Shown here piece by piece: positions 1 through 9,847 of a stretch of 64,000 nucleotides of DNA. Position 1 is the first letter of the stretch; the number at the start of each line of letters is the position of its first letter. The notes beneath the pieces were generated by a model. It worked only from the letters and a program-made list of their open reading frames with translations. It searched no databases and was not told the DNA's origin. The stretch is taken from contig NC_092647.1 of assembly GCF_039555335.1 (NCBI RefSeq), forward strand, positions 5,463,608-5,527,607, in the 5' to 3' direction. A program made the position numbers and the translations under genes. Source of the DNA: Amphiura filiformis. Taxonomy: Eukaryota > Echinodermata > Ophiuroidea > Amphilepidida > Amphiuridae.

Positions 1-4
1 TACC

Positions 5-285
5 TTACGGGGGTACTACACCCCTGCCCAAACTACAACTGCTACACTGGAAATTTTATTTCAGCACAGACAACAGTTGTGGAGTTACAGTCAAAATGAG
101 GGAAAACCAATATTTGATCAATAAATCAATAACTACTTGCCTTGAGTTGCTGAATTTTCTGTGCAGTAATTGTAGTCCTTGCCCCTATATAACATACATA
201 TCTTACTTGTCACCAATGCGCTATAATTTTTGAGAAAAACGCAAAAATAAGCAAACAATTGGCTAGGGGTGTAGTACCCCCTTAA
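5..285. repeat. TTAA-type foldback MITE, copy 1
   Basis: The left end reads TTACGGGGGTACTACACCCC and the right end is its inverse, GGGGTGTAGTACCCCCTTAA. The subterminal part shared with the other copies (TGAGAAAAACGCAAAAATA) is near the right end. Other members lie at 30364, 49765 (truncated), 53281 and 56466. TTAA at both ends suggests piggyBac-type mobilisation, which is inference; no transposase is present. The left TTAA has mutated to TTAC. Confidence 0.8.
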
Positions 286-374
286 TTCTTTTGCTGTCTG
301 TATTGCATGCTTATGTGTGTTTAATATGAGCGAATGGAGTATCAGATTGTTTCAATTTTAAATACGTAAATATT

Positions 375-389
375 CCCCCCCCCCCCCCC
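375..389. repeat. poly-C run
   Basis: Fifteen consecutive C. The rest of 286-635 is AT-rich DNA in which I see no gene or recognisable element. Confidence 0.9.
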
Positions 390-635
390 GCTCGAAAAAT
401 AAGTATTTTCAAACGCCCGCGTTTTGTTTTGTTAGTGGTTTTTTCCCTGCAATTTATTTTTTACAAAAATACCCAAAATATCTGTTAAAATATTTGTTGG
501 TAGAATTGTGTGATTAACACTTCAAATTAGTAATTCAAATGTTTCATTTTGTGCATAAGAATGTAAGTTTTGAACGTTCCGAGCATCTCGAGCTTATTAG
601 GTACCGGTAAATTTGTTTGAACTTTTTTTTAAATT

Positions 636-883
636 ATTTATAACATTCGGCCGAAGCCAGGCTAATCCCAATAGTGCTCAGAGGCTACTAAATTTAAGGG
701 ACGCCATCCGGATATGATGGGACAGGGATATGGGAAGAGGTCCGATTTTAGATGCAGGAGGAAAACCGGAGCACCCGGAGAAAAACCTGCGAGGACGAGC
801 ATGGATCGGCAACCAAACTCACATGTGGCGCCGCGGGGAATTGAACCCCAGCCACAGTGGTGAGAAGCGAGTGAGAAGACCAC
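636..883 (-). mobile_element. tRNA-derived SINE, minus strand, interrupted in its head
   Basis: Read on the minus strand, a tRNA-like head has an A-box-like TTAGTGGTCTTC and a B-box GGTTCAATTCC (plus-strand 837-847). A body containing TTTTTCTCCGGGTGCTCCGG and an AT-rich tail ending near 636 follow. The body resembles conserved central domains of animal SINE superfamilies; MetaSINE is a candidate from memory and not verified. The 5' tip of the head lies on the far side of the foldback at 884-1651 (about 1652-1667). Open frames here are incidental. Confidence 0.7.
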
Positions 884-1651
884 TAGGGGAAAGTGGGGTA
901 ATCCCGGGCACCTTTCGTTAAGGCTACACAGGTACAAGATTAAATAAAGTTCATCAGTGAAAATCATATCAATGCAAAGTAGGAGTAATGTTCTAACTAG
1001 TAACCAGTTTTTAATAACTCAACATCTATAGTTAATAAGTTATAATTAAAAAACAAAATGGAAAAAATGATGGGGTAATGCCGGACACGGGGTAATCCCG
1101 GACACATGATTGTTGCTAAGAGGGAAAGTGGAGTAGGATGATAATCGCCTGAATGTATTAGGTACTTCTGTTACTTGAAGCATGCAACTATGGGGTCTGT
1201 TGTTGTTGTCTATATTTTCGAAATAACAAGTGTCCGGCATTACCCCATCTGTATAGAGACGCATGTGTGTCCGGGATTACCCCTCACGGTCTCGATTAAT
1301 TTTAATGCTTGTTCTACTAATCCATTTTTAAGATACCAGAATTCATACATCCAGCTAACAATCAAGTATCAAACATAATTTTCAGCCATACTTAATCTGT
1401 GTCCCTTGTCGCTTTAACTGTCACCCAGCTAATAAATCACTGTTCAGATAAAAAGTCAAAATGACAATTTCTGTTTTTTCGTAATTTTCACAAAGAAAGA
1501 CGAGACCCAAAGCGCTGGTAGTAGTACACGTGAGGTACACCTTGAGGTAGCTAATACCCTAAGGTAGTATAATAGTGCCACCCTTCTCCGTTTAGCTGCA
1601 ATCGACGTGTCCGGGATTCCCCACAGTCCGGCATTACCCCACTTTCCCCTA
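884..1651. mobile_element. foldback element with repeated GTGTCCGG(C/G)ATTACCCC motif
   Basis: The ends are inverted: TAGGGGAAAGTGGGGTAAT on the left and ATTACCCCACTTTCCCCTA on the right. Seven copies of a roughly 16-bp motif (GGGGTAATSCCGGACAC or its inverse) occur inside. Three point forward (near 896, 1074, 1089) and four are inverted (near 1230, 1268, 1607, 1626). The element sits inside the head of the SINE at 636. CAC flanks both sides (881-883 and 1652-1654), so the target duplication is CAC, or TA if the terminal TA is counted as target. No coding capacity. Confidence 0.75.
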
Positions 1652-1964
1652 CACTAACCCGCCCTCCCTATATATTTTGATTCAAAATTTGCCCAATCCT
1701 CACGGAAATAATTATATCCCCTTTGTGGTAAACGGTAAACTTTTCCCCAGTCACACAGAAAGACCCCCTTGTTTGAGTCTTCTTACCAAATGACCCCCTT
1801 TTTTGGTGTCAAGCTCTCATCGACACTTCGAAAGTCGACTGCCTCCGGTCTGTGGATATTCTGAAATTTAGTATTATTTGTGAGGAATGACGAATAATCC
1901 AGTCTGACTTTAATTCAAAACATTCATGACGTACATAATAGTGTAATTGATTTCAGTTTACATG

Positions 1965-2530
1965 CACTACAATCGTGCAGATTATGTTAAAGTGTTCATA
2001 TTTGGCAGATGAATAGTGCAAATTAATCTAGGCTATGGAGGCATTTTTTTTAAAACAGTACCCCCATTCTAGTAGAAAAAGGTCATTGAAATTTGCACAG
2101 AAGGTCAAGTTTAAAACTACTCAGACCTGTTCAAAACTCACCATCGTGATCCACTGGTAATAAGGATTCAGAAAAAATATACCTATCCATGATTTAGGCC
2201 TATACGGTTATGGAGTTATGGGCAAAAGAGTAACATTGCTCCATGAGATGCCAATATTAGACCTACTACGTTACAGTGTCTCAGGTCAAACTATAGGCCT
2301 ATACTTTATCATGTTTATCTGAATCCTTATGACTGGAGGAACACATTTGTTTGTGTTTGCAAGTCCAAGTAATTTTGAACTTGATCTCTGTGTAAAAGTT
2401 CAACGACCTTTCCCACCAAATAAGGGTGCTGTTGAAATGCCTCCATCAACCTTAATGAGGCGCTATAGTACTATTATCTCTGCCAAATACAGCAAATTTA
2501 ACATGATTTGCACGATTGTTACGGGAATTT
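1965..2530. repeat. imperfect foldback repeat
   Basis: The left arm (about 1965-2170) and right arm (about 2325-2530) are diverged inverse copies. They share CAATCGTGCA, TTTGGCAGA, TGGAGGCATTT and ATAAGGATTCAG in mirror order. About 150 bp of unique sequence separates them. The sequence between this and the previous element (1668-1964) includes a C-rich repeated phrase (GACCCCCTT twice near 1764-1800) but no gene. Confidence 0.65.
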
Positions 2531-2770
2531 ATTAGCTTTTATTGGACTAATACGCGCATGGGAATCACTGAAAATCCCTTTAAGGTTCGCCTAGTGACAC
2601 AAACTTTATCTCTGTATAAATCAGGAAATCATTTACTGTCTTAAGTTAGAAATCAATGGAAAGTATTTCGTCATAGGGATGAATAATGTTCTGGTTGCTA
2701 GAAACAAATATGGCGTTGCTATATAAACAGTTCTGTTGCTATGGATGAACACGGTAACAGTTAAGGCTTT

Positions 2771-2900
2771 AAGCTGAATTTATACTGCATCGCTGAGCGA
2801 CAAGCGATTGGTCTTTGATCAATGATATAGCTCGCTCTTCCCAACGCAATAAAAAGTGCGCTACTTCATTGGCTAGAATGGAGTATTATAAATTCAGCTT
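2771..2900. repeat. short MITE with 14-bp terminal inverted repeats
   Basis: AAGCTGAATTTATA at 2771 is exactly mirrored by TATAAATTCAGCTT ending at 2900, with 102 bp between. An embedded CGCTGAGCGACAAGCGATTGG gives extra pairing. I could not define a target duplication confidently. Confidence 0.7.
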
Positions 2901-4209
2901 CAGTTTATTTAACTGGTACAGTATGGGTAGACAGACCTTTTTCAGAGGGTGGGGAAAGGGCAAGAGCGGCAAGGTAACTTTCAAGGGGACAAACCTTGAC
3001 TAGAATTGCTAAAAATAAGAGTTAAGTACAAAAATACCCAAAATCTTAAATTTCAGGGAGGTCAGCATTCCACTATAGCGGGAGGGGGCAAGACTTCTCC
3101 GCCCTTGGCTACACCACTGAGTTAGGCATGTTATAAATATATAATACATAAAAAGAAGCAACTTATCTTGCCTCAATTATAAAAATAGGTTAGGGGCCTA
3201 TGCTTAATTAAGACACTTCCTTCATGTCACGTATGTCTAACCAGGGTTTTTTTCACCAGATTTATTCTCTGTTGTTGGAGATGAGAAATGCAATCATGAT
3301 AAGCACGTCACAATTTTGAATTTTTTACAGTGTAGTAAGATTTAAATGTCAAATACTACTTTGCGGGGCTCAGAAATTTTTCATCCTGTCGGATAGCATT
3401 TGGTTTACAATGTCTAGCCAACCAGCATTGACCTGTTTAAACTGGATAAGATAGATGTGTTTACATGGTTCAGATCCTAGCTCGGTGGCATGGAATAGAT
3501 TTCGGAAGTTTGGATTTCAAGAGCATAACGCCAAGATCTGTGATGCAGGATTCATAAGCAACTCCAAACTGTATTACTAGCTATTACTACACTCTGTTTT
3601 TCGATTCTACAGATCAGCGGGTTTGTGTATGGTGAGTAAATTTGAAACTTAAATTTGATACAATAGGATATGATCGCGACCTATATTATAACTAATGCTT
3701 GTTTCGTTTAACTCTTCCATGGCTCTTGTAACATGTAGGGGCCTACGCCTATATCATATCTTCTGTAACGGGAGAACGCAGCGGCTTAATAGACAGACTT
3801 TTATAAAGCCAAATTTTCGAGCGTTTTTCCTCCCAATTTGTAAATTTTCCGTCCCGATTTTCAACTGTCCATGTGTCTACACGTATATCACGTTCGTAGA
3901 TCATGTAGATAAGGGACCTCACTGGCAATGCTTCCGGGCCTGTTCAATATTTATGCCATTGGCAGTGGGAGTTTCGGACACAAAAAAAATTGCGTTCCCT
4001 CCTCGCGTCTGCTAAAATGTTCGGATTCCCCACTTGTTCTGCATTTAAAACTTAATACTCCCCCCATGTTAGTCATGTAGACCTACATGGGTCAATATGC
4101 CTACCCAGAAAAAAATCGGATCCCCCTTAAACCACCCCGTGTAAATATTGAACGATCCCTAAGTTATAGAATAAGCTCAATTTCGTGCGTATGACTTCTT
4201 TTAAAAATG
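2901..4209. other. gene-poor stretch with one donor-like site
   Basis: No coding sequence or element end is recognised. At 3607-3637 an acceptor-like CTACAG precedes 19 bases that end in a good donor (TATG|GTGAGT, GT at 3632). This could be the edge of an untranslated exon of the downstream TRIM-like gene, but nothing else supports it. Confidence 0.3.
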
Positions 4210-4217
4210 TGTATACG

Positions 4218-4670
4218 CAGTGGCGTAACCAGTGGGGTGGCTGGGGCAAGCTGCCCCCCCGGACACAAAAAACTGGGAAGAGCAAAAAATTGGGAAGGGA
4301 AAAGGGGAAGGAGAGAAAAGAGGGAAGAAAAAGGGAAGGAGAAGAGAAAAAGGGAAAAAGAGGGAAGAGAGAAAGGGAAAGAAAAAAGAAAAAAGAGGGA
4401 AAAGGGGAAGGAGAAGAGAAAAGGAAGGAGAAGAGAAAAGGAAAGAAAGAGGGAATTTGAAATTTGTACTCTGAAATACTGATTTTTTAGCTTCTAATAT
4501 GCCAAAACCAGGAGCTTCAGGGGGCTCCGCCCCCTTGACCCCCGCCGGGGCTTTGCCCCTGGACCCCACCCGTTTAACGCTTCGCGGCAAGCCGCTCGCG
4601 ACTTTTGCTCAAGAATTGGGAAATTTTTCAATCTTGCCCCCCCGGAAGGTCAGGTCTGGTTACGCCCCTG
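4218..4670. mobile_element. hAT-type MITE with 8-bp target duplication
   Basis: The termini are CAGTGGCGTAACCAG and, inverted, CAGGGGCGTAACCAG, typical of hAT-superfamily ends. The 8-bp sequence TGTATACG lies immediately outside both ends (4210-4217 and 4671-4678), the duplication length expected of hAT. The interior has a purine-only tract of about 180 bp (4270-4453) and a GC-rich inverted segment at 4518-4570. There is no transposase; the apparent lysine/glutamate-rich frames are translations of the purine tract. Confidence 0.85.
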
Positions 4671-4678
4671 TGTATACG

Positions 4679-5955
4679 TGTTTATGCGTGTGATTATAGG
4701 GGTGGTGATGGGGTGTGTGGGTAGGGGGAACAGGGTGTGTGTTAGGCCTACAGGGCATACATGCGCTGCATGACATCTTGACTGTTGTAAAGTCTACTCT
4801 GGGGTCCGTCTCCAACTCCCCATTCTTAAAAGTAGGTGCAATGGGTTGCCAATAACAAGGGGGAGGGGGGCACGTGGGTCACAGTTTTGATGTGTATATA
4901 TTCCCTCAAAACTGGAAATGTTGGATCTTTGGGAGCCGACAGCTTATCGGTAAAAGGGGGTCTTTTGGAGCTGCGAAGTCAAAATCAAGGATCTCGCCCG
5001 GTCTTATTTGGATTTGTTGAACATGTTGAAAGTCGTCTTTGGAGGAAAGCATAAATGAGAGGAAATAGCGATTTGGGGGCTTTTAGAGCTAAAACGATTA
5101 AAAACAAGGGTCTTTCAGCGCTGTTTTGGTGAAATTCAGGTCCAGGAGTATTTCCGGGCGAACATACCCGTGGTAGTTGCCCCAGTAAATAACCACACCC
5201 AAAACTGATAAGGAATGTGTTTAAAAAAAATTCACATTTTAAATAATGTCCCCTTTCCGTGCTTCTTTAGTCATGTTTGGTATAAGGTGGCACGCAGGAT
5301 CACTCGAAGTGGGGAATTTTAGACATTGTTTTGTATTGTACCTTTAAAAATAAATGATAATAAGTACATAAAAGTGTATATTTTCAGAAAGGATTTGATG
5401 CAAAGAATCCAACTAGCACGGAAGATTTCGGCAAAAATTAGCAGTTTTTGAGAAAAGCGACAAATTTTATTTTCCATGCCAATTTTTTTCCGTCCACCAT
5501 AACAACTTACCCTAAGCATCCAAATTGACGAAAATTGCATATTTATGTTCTAAAGACAGAATACTAGGAACAGTTTTCTCACATTTTTTTCTTCGTTTTA
5601 AATTTGAATATACCTTGATTCCTACCTGGGAAGTTGGAACCAAGGGAGAACAGTGCCTGTGCATTGATTGGTCACCCCATGTTAAATAAGAAATAAATAA
5701 ATAAATATAGAATATCCAAAATTTTGGTCAAAATTGCAAAAAAAAAGTCATATTTTGATCCTTTTTTACTGTTGACAGACATAAATGGGCCTGTAAGTCC
5801 AATGACATTTTGGAAGTAAGCTTTTTCGTGGATATCTATTGTAACATGCCGTAAAAAGGGATACTATAATCACGAAATGCCCCTTTAAAACGATATTTAC
5901 TTTATAATACTAAACTGTTCCCCGGAACTGTTCGCAAATCTTCTTTTTATTCCAG
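4679..5955. other. no gene recognised
   Basis: GT-rich and AT-rich DNA. From 4820 to 5180 there is degenerate repeated phrasing (GGGTCTTT with GAGCTGCGAAG or TAGAGCTAAAA) that looks like an old dispersed repeat. Short frames across it lack codon structure or homology I recognise. Confidence 0.4.
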
Positions 5956-6080
5956 ATAAAACGGATATGTTGGGTAGGCCGTGCCTACATGATCAGGGGA
6001 TGATGCAGAACGGCGACAGTTCCCTACCAATTTATACAACAGTCAAAGTCAAAGGAAAACTCGAACCTACCTTGACTAAG
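5956..6080 (+). CDS. probable internal or first coding exon of the TRIM-like gene
   Basis: A pyrimidine-rich acceptor (TTTTTATTCCAG) ends at 5955 and a donor AAG|GTAAAT lies at 6080/6081. The exon is open throughout in the frame containing ATG at 5967. From that ATG it encodes 38 whole codons (starts MLGRPCLHDQG, ends KLEPTLTK), so the junction is phase 0. The next acceptor, TTGCTTACAG ending at 7344, leads into CCG CAG AAA GAC ACC and then the ATG at 7360, in the same frame with no stop. The peptide has no domain I recognise. TRIM proteins usually carry a RING before the B-boxes; this exon does not supply one. It may be the N-terminus or a linker after an unseen RING exon. A 41-codon open exon can occur by chance, so support rests on the two splice sites plus frame agreement. 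Confidence 0.45.
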
Positions 6081-6499
6081 GTAAATATTATGTGTTCTGC
6101 ACACCAATATGACGATTCTACTCCATTTGGTTTTCAAGAAATAGCTTAAATGTGTCACTTTTAGGTAAAAAATAACAAAAATCCTTAAATAGTGTGGTTG
6201 TTGCCATGGAAACGGTATAGAACGCGCGGGTTACAGATTTGTCAACATGGCAGAAAAGATTCTACAAACGCCTCTAAACATTTTGATATAGGCCTATATG
6301 ATTTGTCCATTTGAAACATTTGTCCAACGACACGGAAATTTCATGGGGCTGGCCCCTATACTGTGAAGAAGAATTCCGCAAACTGTAGTTGAACATTGTC
6401 CAATATCCTGTCGATTTCACACGACGTATACTGCGTGTATTAATTTGTTCTTTGCATAAAATATGTAAAATTAAGCCAATAAATGGGATGTTAGTGTCA

Positions 6500-7070
6500 C
6501 TATGACATCATGCGCATATCCCGGTGCTTTAATGGCGGAAAACGGGAATCCGTTTGAATGCAGGGACAAAGAAACAACATCCACAAAATGTTCAGATGCC
6601 TTTAGAATGGTCGCCAAATGGTTTAGTTAGTTTCTGCAAGGTATCAGGAAAATGGATACGGAAGAAGGTTTGCGCGGAAGTTGTGATTGGACGAAAATAA
6701 CTTTTAATCGCAGTAGTAAGGTCACGTAGTTTCTCCATAAAGGACATATGGCATTTAAACACGTAATCATTGGTAATTAACACACAAGATAGTATTTTGA
6801 TTCAATTCAGGGCCATCCGTATGGGCTATCCACGTGACCTTTGTTTCTTTTGAGTGCTCCAGACCTTGAAGGACAATTGTCTTCTAAGGCTGGTAATTCT
6901 CCCACCATCATTTTCCTGATACCTTACAGAAACCAATTAAATTATTTAGAGACCATTGTAAAGGTATTGGAACCTTCTGTGGACTAAAGTTTATTCGTCA
7001 TGCATTCAAACGGATTTCTGTCTTTCCGCCATTGTAAACACTGGAATAGGAGCACGATGTCACCACAAAA
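6500..7070. repeat. foldback repeat within the putative intron
   Basis: The left arm (about 6500-6660) and right arm (about 6905-7070) are inverse copies. Shared blocks are AATCCGTTTGAATGCA, AATGGCGGAAA and GGTATCAGGAAAATG. The repeat lies wholly between the donor at 6081 and the acceptor at 7344, so it would be removed by splicing. Ends are not sharp enough to give a target duplication. Confidence 0.65.
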
Positions 7071-7359
7071 CACCTTCCATCCTATTTATTAACCTAATCT
7101 TACTTATTTCAGCTAAAGAACACTTCTATCCAGTACGTCATTTGATATCGACAGGATATTGGATCAATGCCGCAACTTACAGTCTGCGAGATTCTTCCTT
7201 TTTCAGCAATGTTGCAATACTTTTGTGTAGTGTGTGTAGATACTGTAAAGAACATCTGATCAGAAATTTTACCTTCTACATATTTTCCACTTTTGACATC
7301 AAAGTGATTTCAATATTATTTTATCGTTTCCCGTTTGCTTACAGCCGCAGAAAGACACC

Positions 7360-9033
7360 ATGAAGAACATGAAAAAGACCATATGCAGTATCTGTGAAAA
7401 GGATGCTCTAATGCACTGTGTTGACTGCAAAAATTATCTCTGTAAACAATGCCGGAAGTGCCATGACTCTTTTACAAATGGACATAAACTAGTCACCGTT
7501 TCAGCGCTACAATCAAGACAAGTGACCGGGCACGTGACAGACGAAGGGCTACAACACGTGACAGACGAAGGGTCACAATCAGGTCACGCGGCAGACGAAG
7601 GGCTACAATCCGGTCACGTAACAGACGAAGGAAGGTTCTGTGAACTTCATCCTGAGCAAGTAGTAAGATACTATTGCGAGACTGAAGAAAAACAAGTTTG
7701 TGTGGATTGTATAAGTCTGAAAACATGTCCGTGTGATCATGTTCACACCCCTCTGAAGGAAGCTGCTGAAAAGCAGTTATCATCCATTGAAGATCTAATG
7801 TCAAAGTGCATTACTGGTACAAGAGTCAAATTTCAGGAAGCCCTTGAGGAAGCAGAAGTAGTGTTAGCGAACCTGATCGAACAAAAGAAACAAACAATCG
7901 AATTACTTGATAAAATCGGTATGGACTATATTCAGATGATTAAGAGTGTCATCAAGAAACATAAGGATGAAGTGTGCAAGCTAAAACACGAGAGAGTGAA
8001 AGAAATCCACGAGAAGCTGAAAGAACTTCAGCTCAATGTTGATGTCATGGATATGGCATTTAACCAGGGATCAGAAGTCATCAATTCTAGATCAATACAT
8101 TTGATTACGTATAGAAGTTCTATCTTGACCAAAACTTTAAGTTCATTTGTTGACGCAGTACCTCCACGTGTAAGCAAAGACTTGAGCTTCATCAAATTTG
8201 AAGCTAACCCGATCAGTGCCCCTTTTATTGGACATCTTTTACATGCAGAATGGAAGCTCAAAGACCGTTTTCACACAAAAGGATTGCATAAGCCGACAGG
8301 TGTAGCCATCAATCGGGACGGACATGTTGTCATTGGTAGCTGGAAGATGGGTAGCAAAGTGTACACAAAACAAGGGGAAGCTAAATTGGATTTGTGCAAC
8401 ACAAATGCAGCTCCGGATTTAGTTATCACTCCAGATGACCGTTACGCTATTATACCACGCCACAAAGGGGTCATTGAGTTCTATAATCAGAAGGGAACAC
8501 TGTTAACAACATCATCTCATATGACTTGCACAAACAATAAGCCATCCAACATCAACTCCATTGCAGTTGACAAACAAGGTAAAATCATTGTAGGTCTGGT
8601 TAGTAATACCGTATCGACACACCATGCGGATGGATCGCTCATCTGCAAGTTTGCAACCAAGTACATGCCATTCCGCCTTGCAATCACATCACAGAATAAG
8701 ATCGTCTGCTCTTTCTACGACAGCAAGGTGAAAAGATGCACATCCTTGCAGCTCATGGATTACACAGGATGCTATGCTAGGGCCATCTTACCACCTGCTA
8801 ATATCAGGAACTGGGATCCTGGTTGTGTGTGTTGTGGGGCTGAGGAGATCTTCGTAGCCAATGAGAAGTTGGGCGACCCTGCTGGGATATATAGATATAC
8901 ATCAGACGGGAATTACTTAGGATGTTGCACCACGCAAGTCACGGATCCAAGAGGTATTGAAATGTCATGTGATGGTACCGAGCTCTTCGTTGCTGAACGT
9001 AGATCTAACCAAGTGAAGGTATTTCACAGATAA
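7360..9033 (+). CDS. TRIM-like protein: two B-boxes, coiled coil, NHL-type propeller
   Basis: This is a 557-codon uninterrupted frame. A B-box type 1-like zinc module spans residues 9-42 (C9, C12, C20, C23, C28, C31, H35, H42). A B-box type 2 module spans 94-129 (C94, H97, C106, E109, C114, C117, H127, H129). Residues 135-250 are rich in E, K and L with heptad character and are predicted coiled coil. From about 285 to the C-terminus there are NHL-like blades, clearest at 309-328 (PTGVAINRDGHVVIG), 395-413 (INSIAVDKQGKIIVG) and 527-557 (DPRGIEMSCDGTELFVAE). This layout is that of TRIM2/3/56/71-like proteins, which often act as RING E3 ligases or innate-immune and RNA regulators. No RING is visible here, so ligase activity is not supported unless an upstream exon adds it. 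A splice acceptor ends at 7344, 15 bases before this ATG and in frame with it, so translation may start in the exon at 5956. The large single terminal exon is usual for invertebrate TRIM expansions. The frame is intact, hence probably functional. Confidence 0.88.
   Translation: MKNMKKTICSICEKDALMHCVDCKNYLCKQCRKCHDSFTNGHKLVTVSALQSRQVTGHVTDEGLQHVTDEGSQSGHAADEGLQSGHVTDEGRFCELHPEQVVRYYCETEEKQVCVDCISLKTCPCDHVHTPLKEAAEKQLSSIEDLMSKCITGTRVKFQEALEEAEVVLANLIEQKKQTIELLDKIGMDYIQMIKSVIKKHKDEVCKLKHERVKEIHEKLKELQLNVDVMDMAFNQGSEVINSRSIHLITYRSSILTKTLSSFVDAVPPRVSKDLSFIKFEANPISAPFIGHLLHAEWKLKDRFHTKGLHKPTGVAINRDGHVVIGSWKMGSKVYTKQGEAKLDLCNTNAAPDLVITPDDRYAIIPRHKGVIEFYNQKGTLLTTSSHMTCTNNKPSNINSIAVDKQGKIIVGLVSNTVSTHHADGSLICKFATKYMPFRLAITSQNKIVCSFYDSKVKRCTSLQLMDYTGCYARAILPPANIRNWDPGCVCCGAEEIFVANEKLGDPAGIYRYTSDGNYLGCCTTQVTDPRGIEMSCDGTELFVAERRSNQVKVFHR
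7531..7632 (+). repeat. in-frame minisatellite between the two B-boxes
   Basis: Residues 58-91 are four imperfect repeats of HVTDEG with LQ(SG) linkers (HVTDEG, HVTDEG, HAADEG, HVTDEG). In DNA this is a unit of about 24-30 bp built around CACGTGACAGACGAAGGG. All units keep the frame. It lengthens the linker between the B-boxes, where related proteins normally have a short one. Confidence 0.85.
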
Positions 9034-9074
9034 TATGAAGAATTTGTACTATGATAATATTTGATTGCTAGTCC

Positions 9075-9080
9075 AATAAA
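9075..9080 (+). terminator. poly(A) signal AATAAA of the TRIM-like gene
   Basis: AATAAA lies 42 bases after the TAA stop that ends at 9033. It is part of CTAGTCCAATAAATT, which recurs at 9480-9494 and, inverted, at 9811-9825 in the arms of the neighbouring Penelope-like element. Use of this signal is inferred from position only. Confidence 0.5.
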
Positions 9081-9420
9081 TTTGCTAGTAGTACAAAACG
9101 CCCGCAAAAACAACGGAGTGTGACCCGGCTTTTAAATGTCAGTGGGGCCTACTCCGACAAATACTGTAGTTAAAGTCAATGTTATTACTACCATTGAATT
9201 GTTCAAATCTATTTAAAAAACCCATCTGTTTCAATGGTGTTATTGCTGTAGTTTTTATTGTACAAAATTTACTGTTGTATAAAAGTTTCTGATATTCATT
9301 GTTCTATTTTATTCTTCATTGTCTTTTGTATTTCACTTTTTCTTATTTTTGCGCATTGGAACTTAATTTTATTTTGTACTTTTATAAAAGTGGATTTTCT
9401 TTCATTCATTCGTTTATACT

Positions 9421-9847
9421 TTCTTGGAGATATTCATCAGGACTGTTCATAGTAGATTATTATTTGTAAATTCATACAACTAGTCCAATAAATTCCACTT
9501 ACATGCAGACGTTTCGTAAACTACCAGTTTACTTTTCAAGGCTAGGATCGTAGGCAAAGAGAGTAACAGATACAAAAGATGGATCAAGGAAGCAATCACC
9601 ATTAGGAAGCAGGGCAACACCACGAACAGAGACGAGGGGCAATATAACTTAAGTCACGTATTTGACGATTTGATTTCTGAAGGAAAATCAACTGGCAACT
9701 CCGTAACGGTTGCTAAGCAGCAGAAAACATCAGCTGTACACAGATCGTCAGTGCAACAATAGCATCGAAAAAGTAAACTGGTAGTTTACGAAACGTCTGC
9801 ATGTAAGTGGAATTTATTGGACTAGTTGTATGAATTAACAAATAGTA
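9421..9847 (+). mobile_element. truncated Penelope-like element with inverted arms
   Basis: Arms at about 9457-9538 and 9766-9847 are near-perfect inverse copies (core CTGCATGTAAGTGGAATTTA and its complement). They flank a coding fragment for the C-terminus of a Penelope-type GIY-YIG protein. A 13-bp direct repeat, ATTCGTTTATACT, lies just outside (9408-9420 and 9848-9860) and is a plausible target duplication. Penelope-like elements are known for inverted or direct pseudo-LTRs and heavy 5' truncation, which fits. The right arm begins with a hairpin (GTAAACT/AGTTTAC) followed by GAAAC and GTC. Confidence 0.7.
9541..9762 (+). pseudogene. C-terminal remnant of Penelope-like endonuclease ORF
   Basis: A 73-residue open tail with stop at 9760-9762. 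It has ESNRYKRWIKEAITIRKQG (from about 9562) and NRDEGQYNLSHVFDDLI, the signature that follows the GIY-YIG nuclease in Penelope-like proteins (established from that family). The reverse transcriptase and the GIY-YIG core are absent because the inverted left arm abuts the fragment, so it cannot be active. Confidence 0.75.

Noticed and set aside
3607-3637. First exon of the TRIM-like gene ending at the GTGAGT donor
   Set aside because: A single donor with a 19-base segment has no coding or transcript support; noted only as a possibility.
4185-4590. Overlapping lysine/glutamate-rich and phenylalanine/leucine-rich frames on both strands
   Set aside because: They translate the purine tract of a hAT MITE whose ends and target duplication are clear.
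7493-7804. Minus-strand 103-codon frame over the TRIM-like exon
   Set aside because: It is a shadow of the plus-strand minisatellite and B-box coding sequence.
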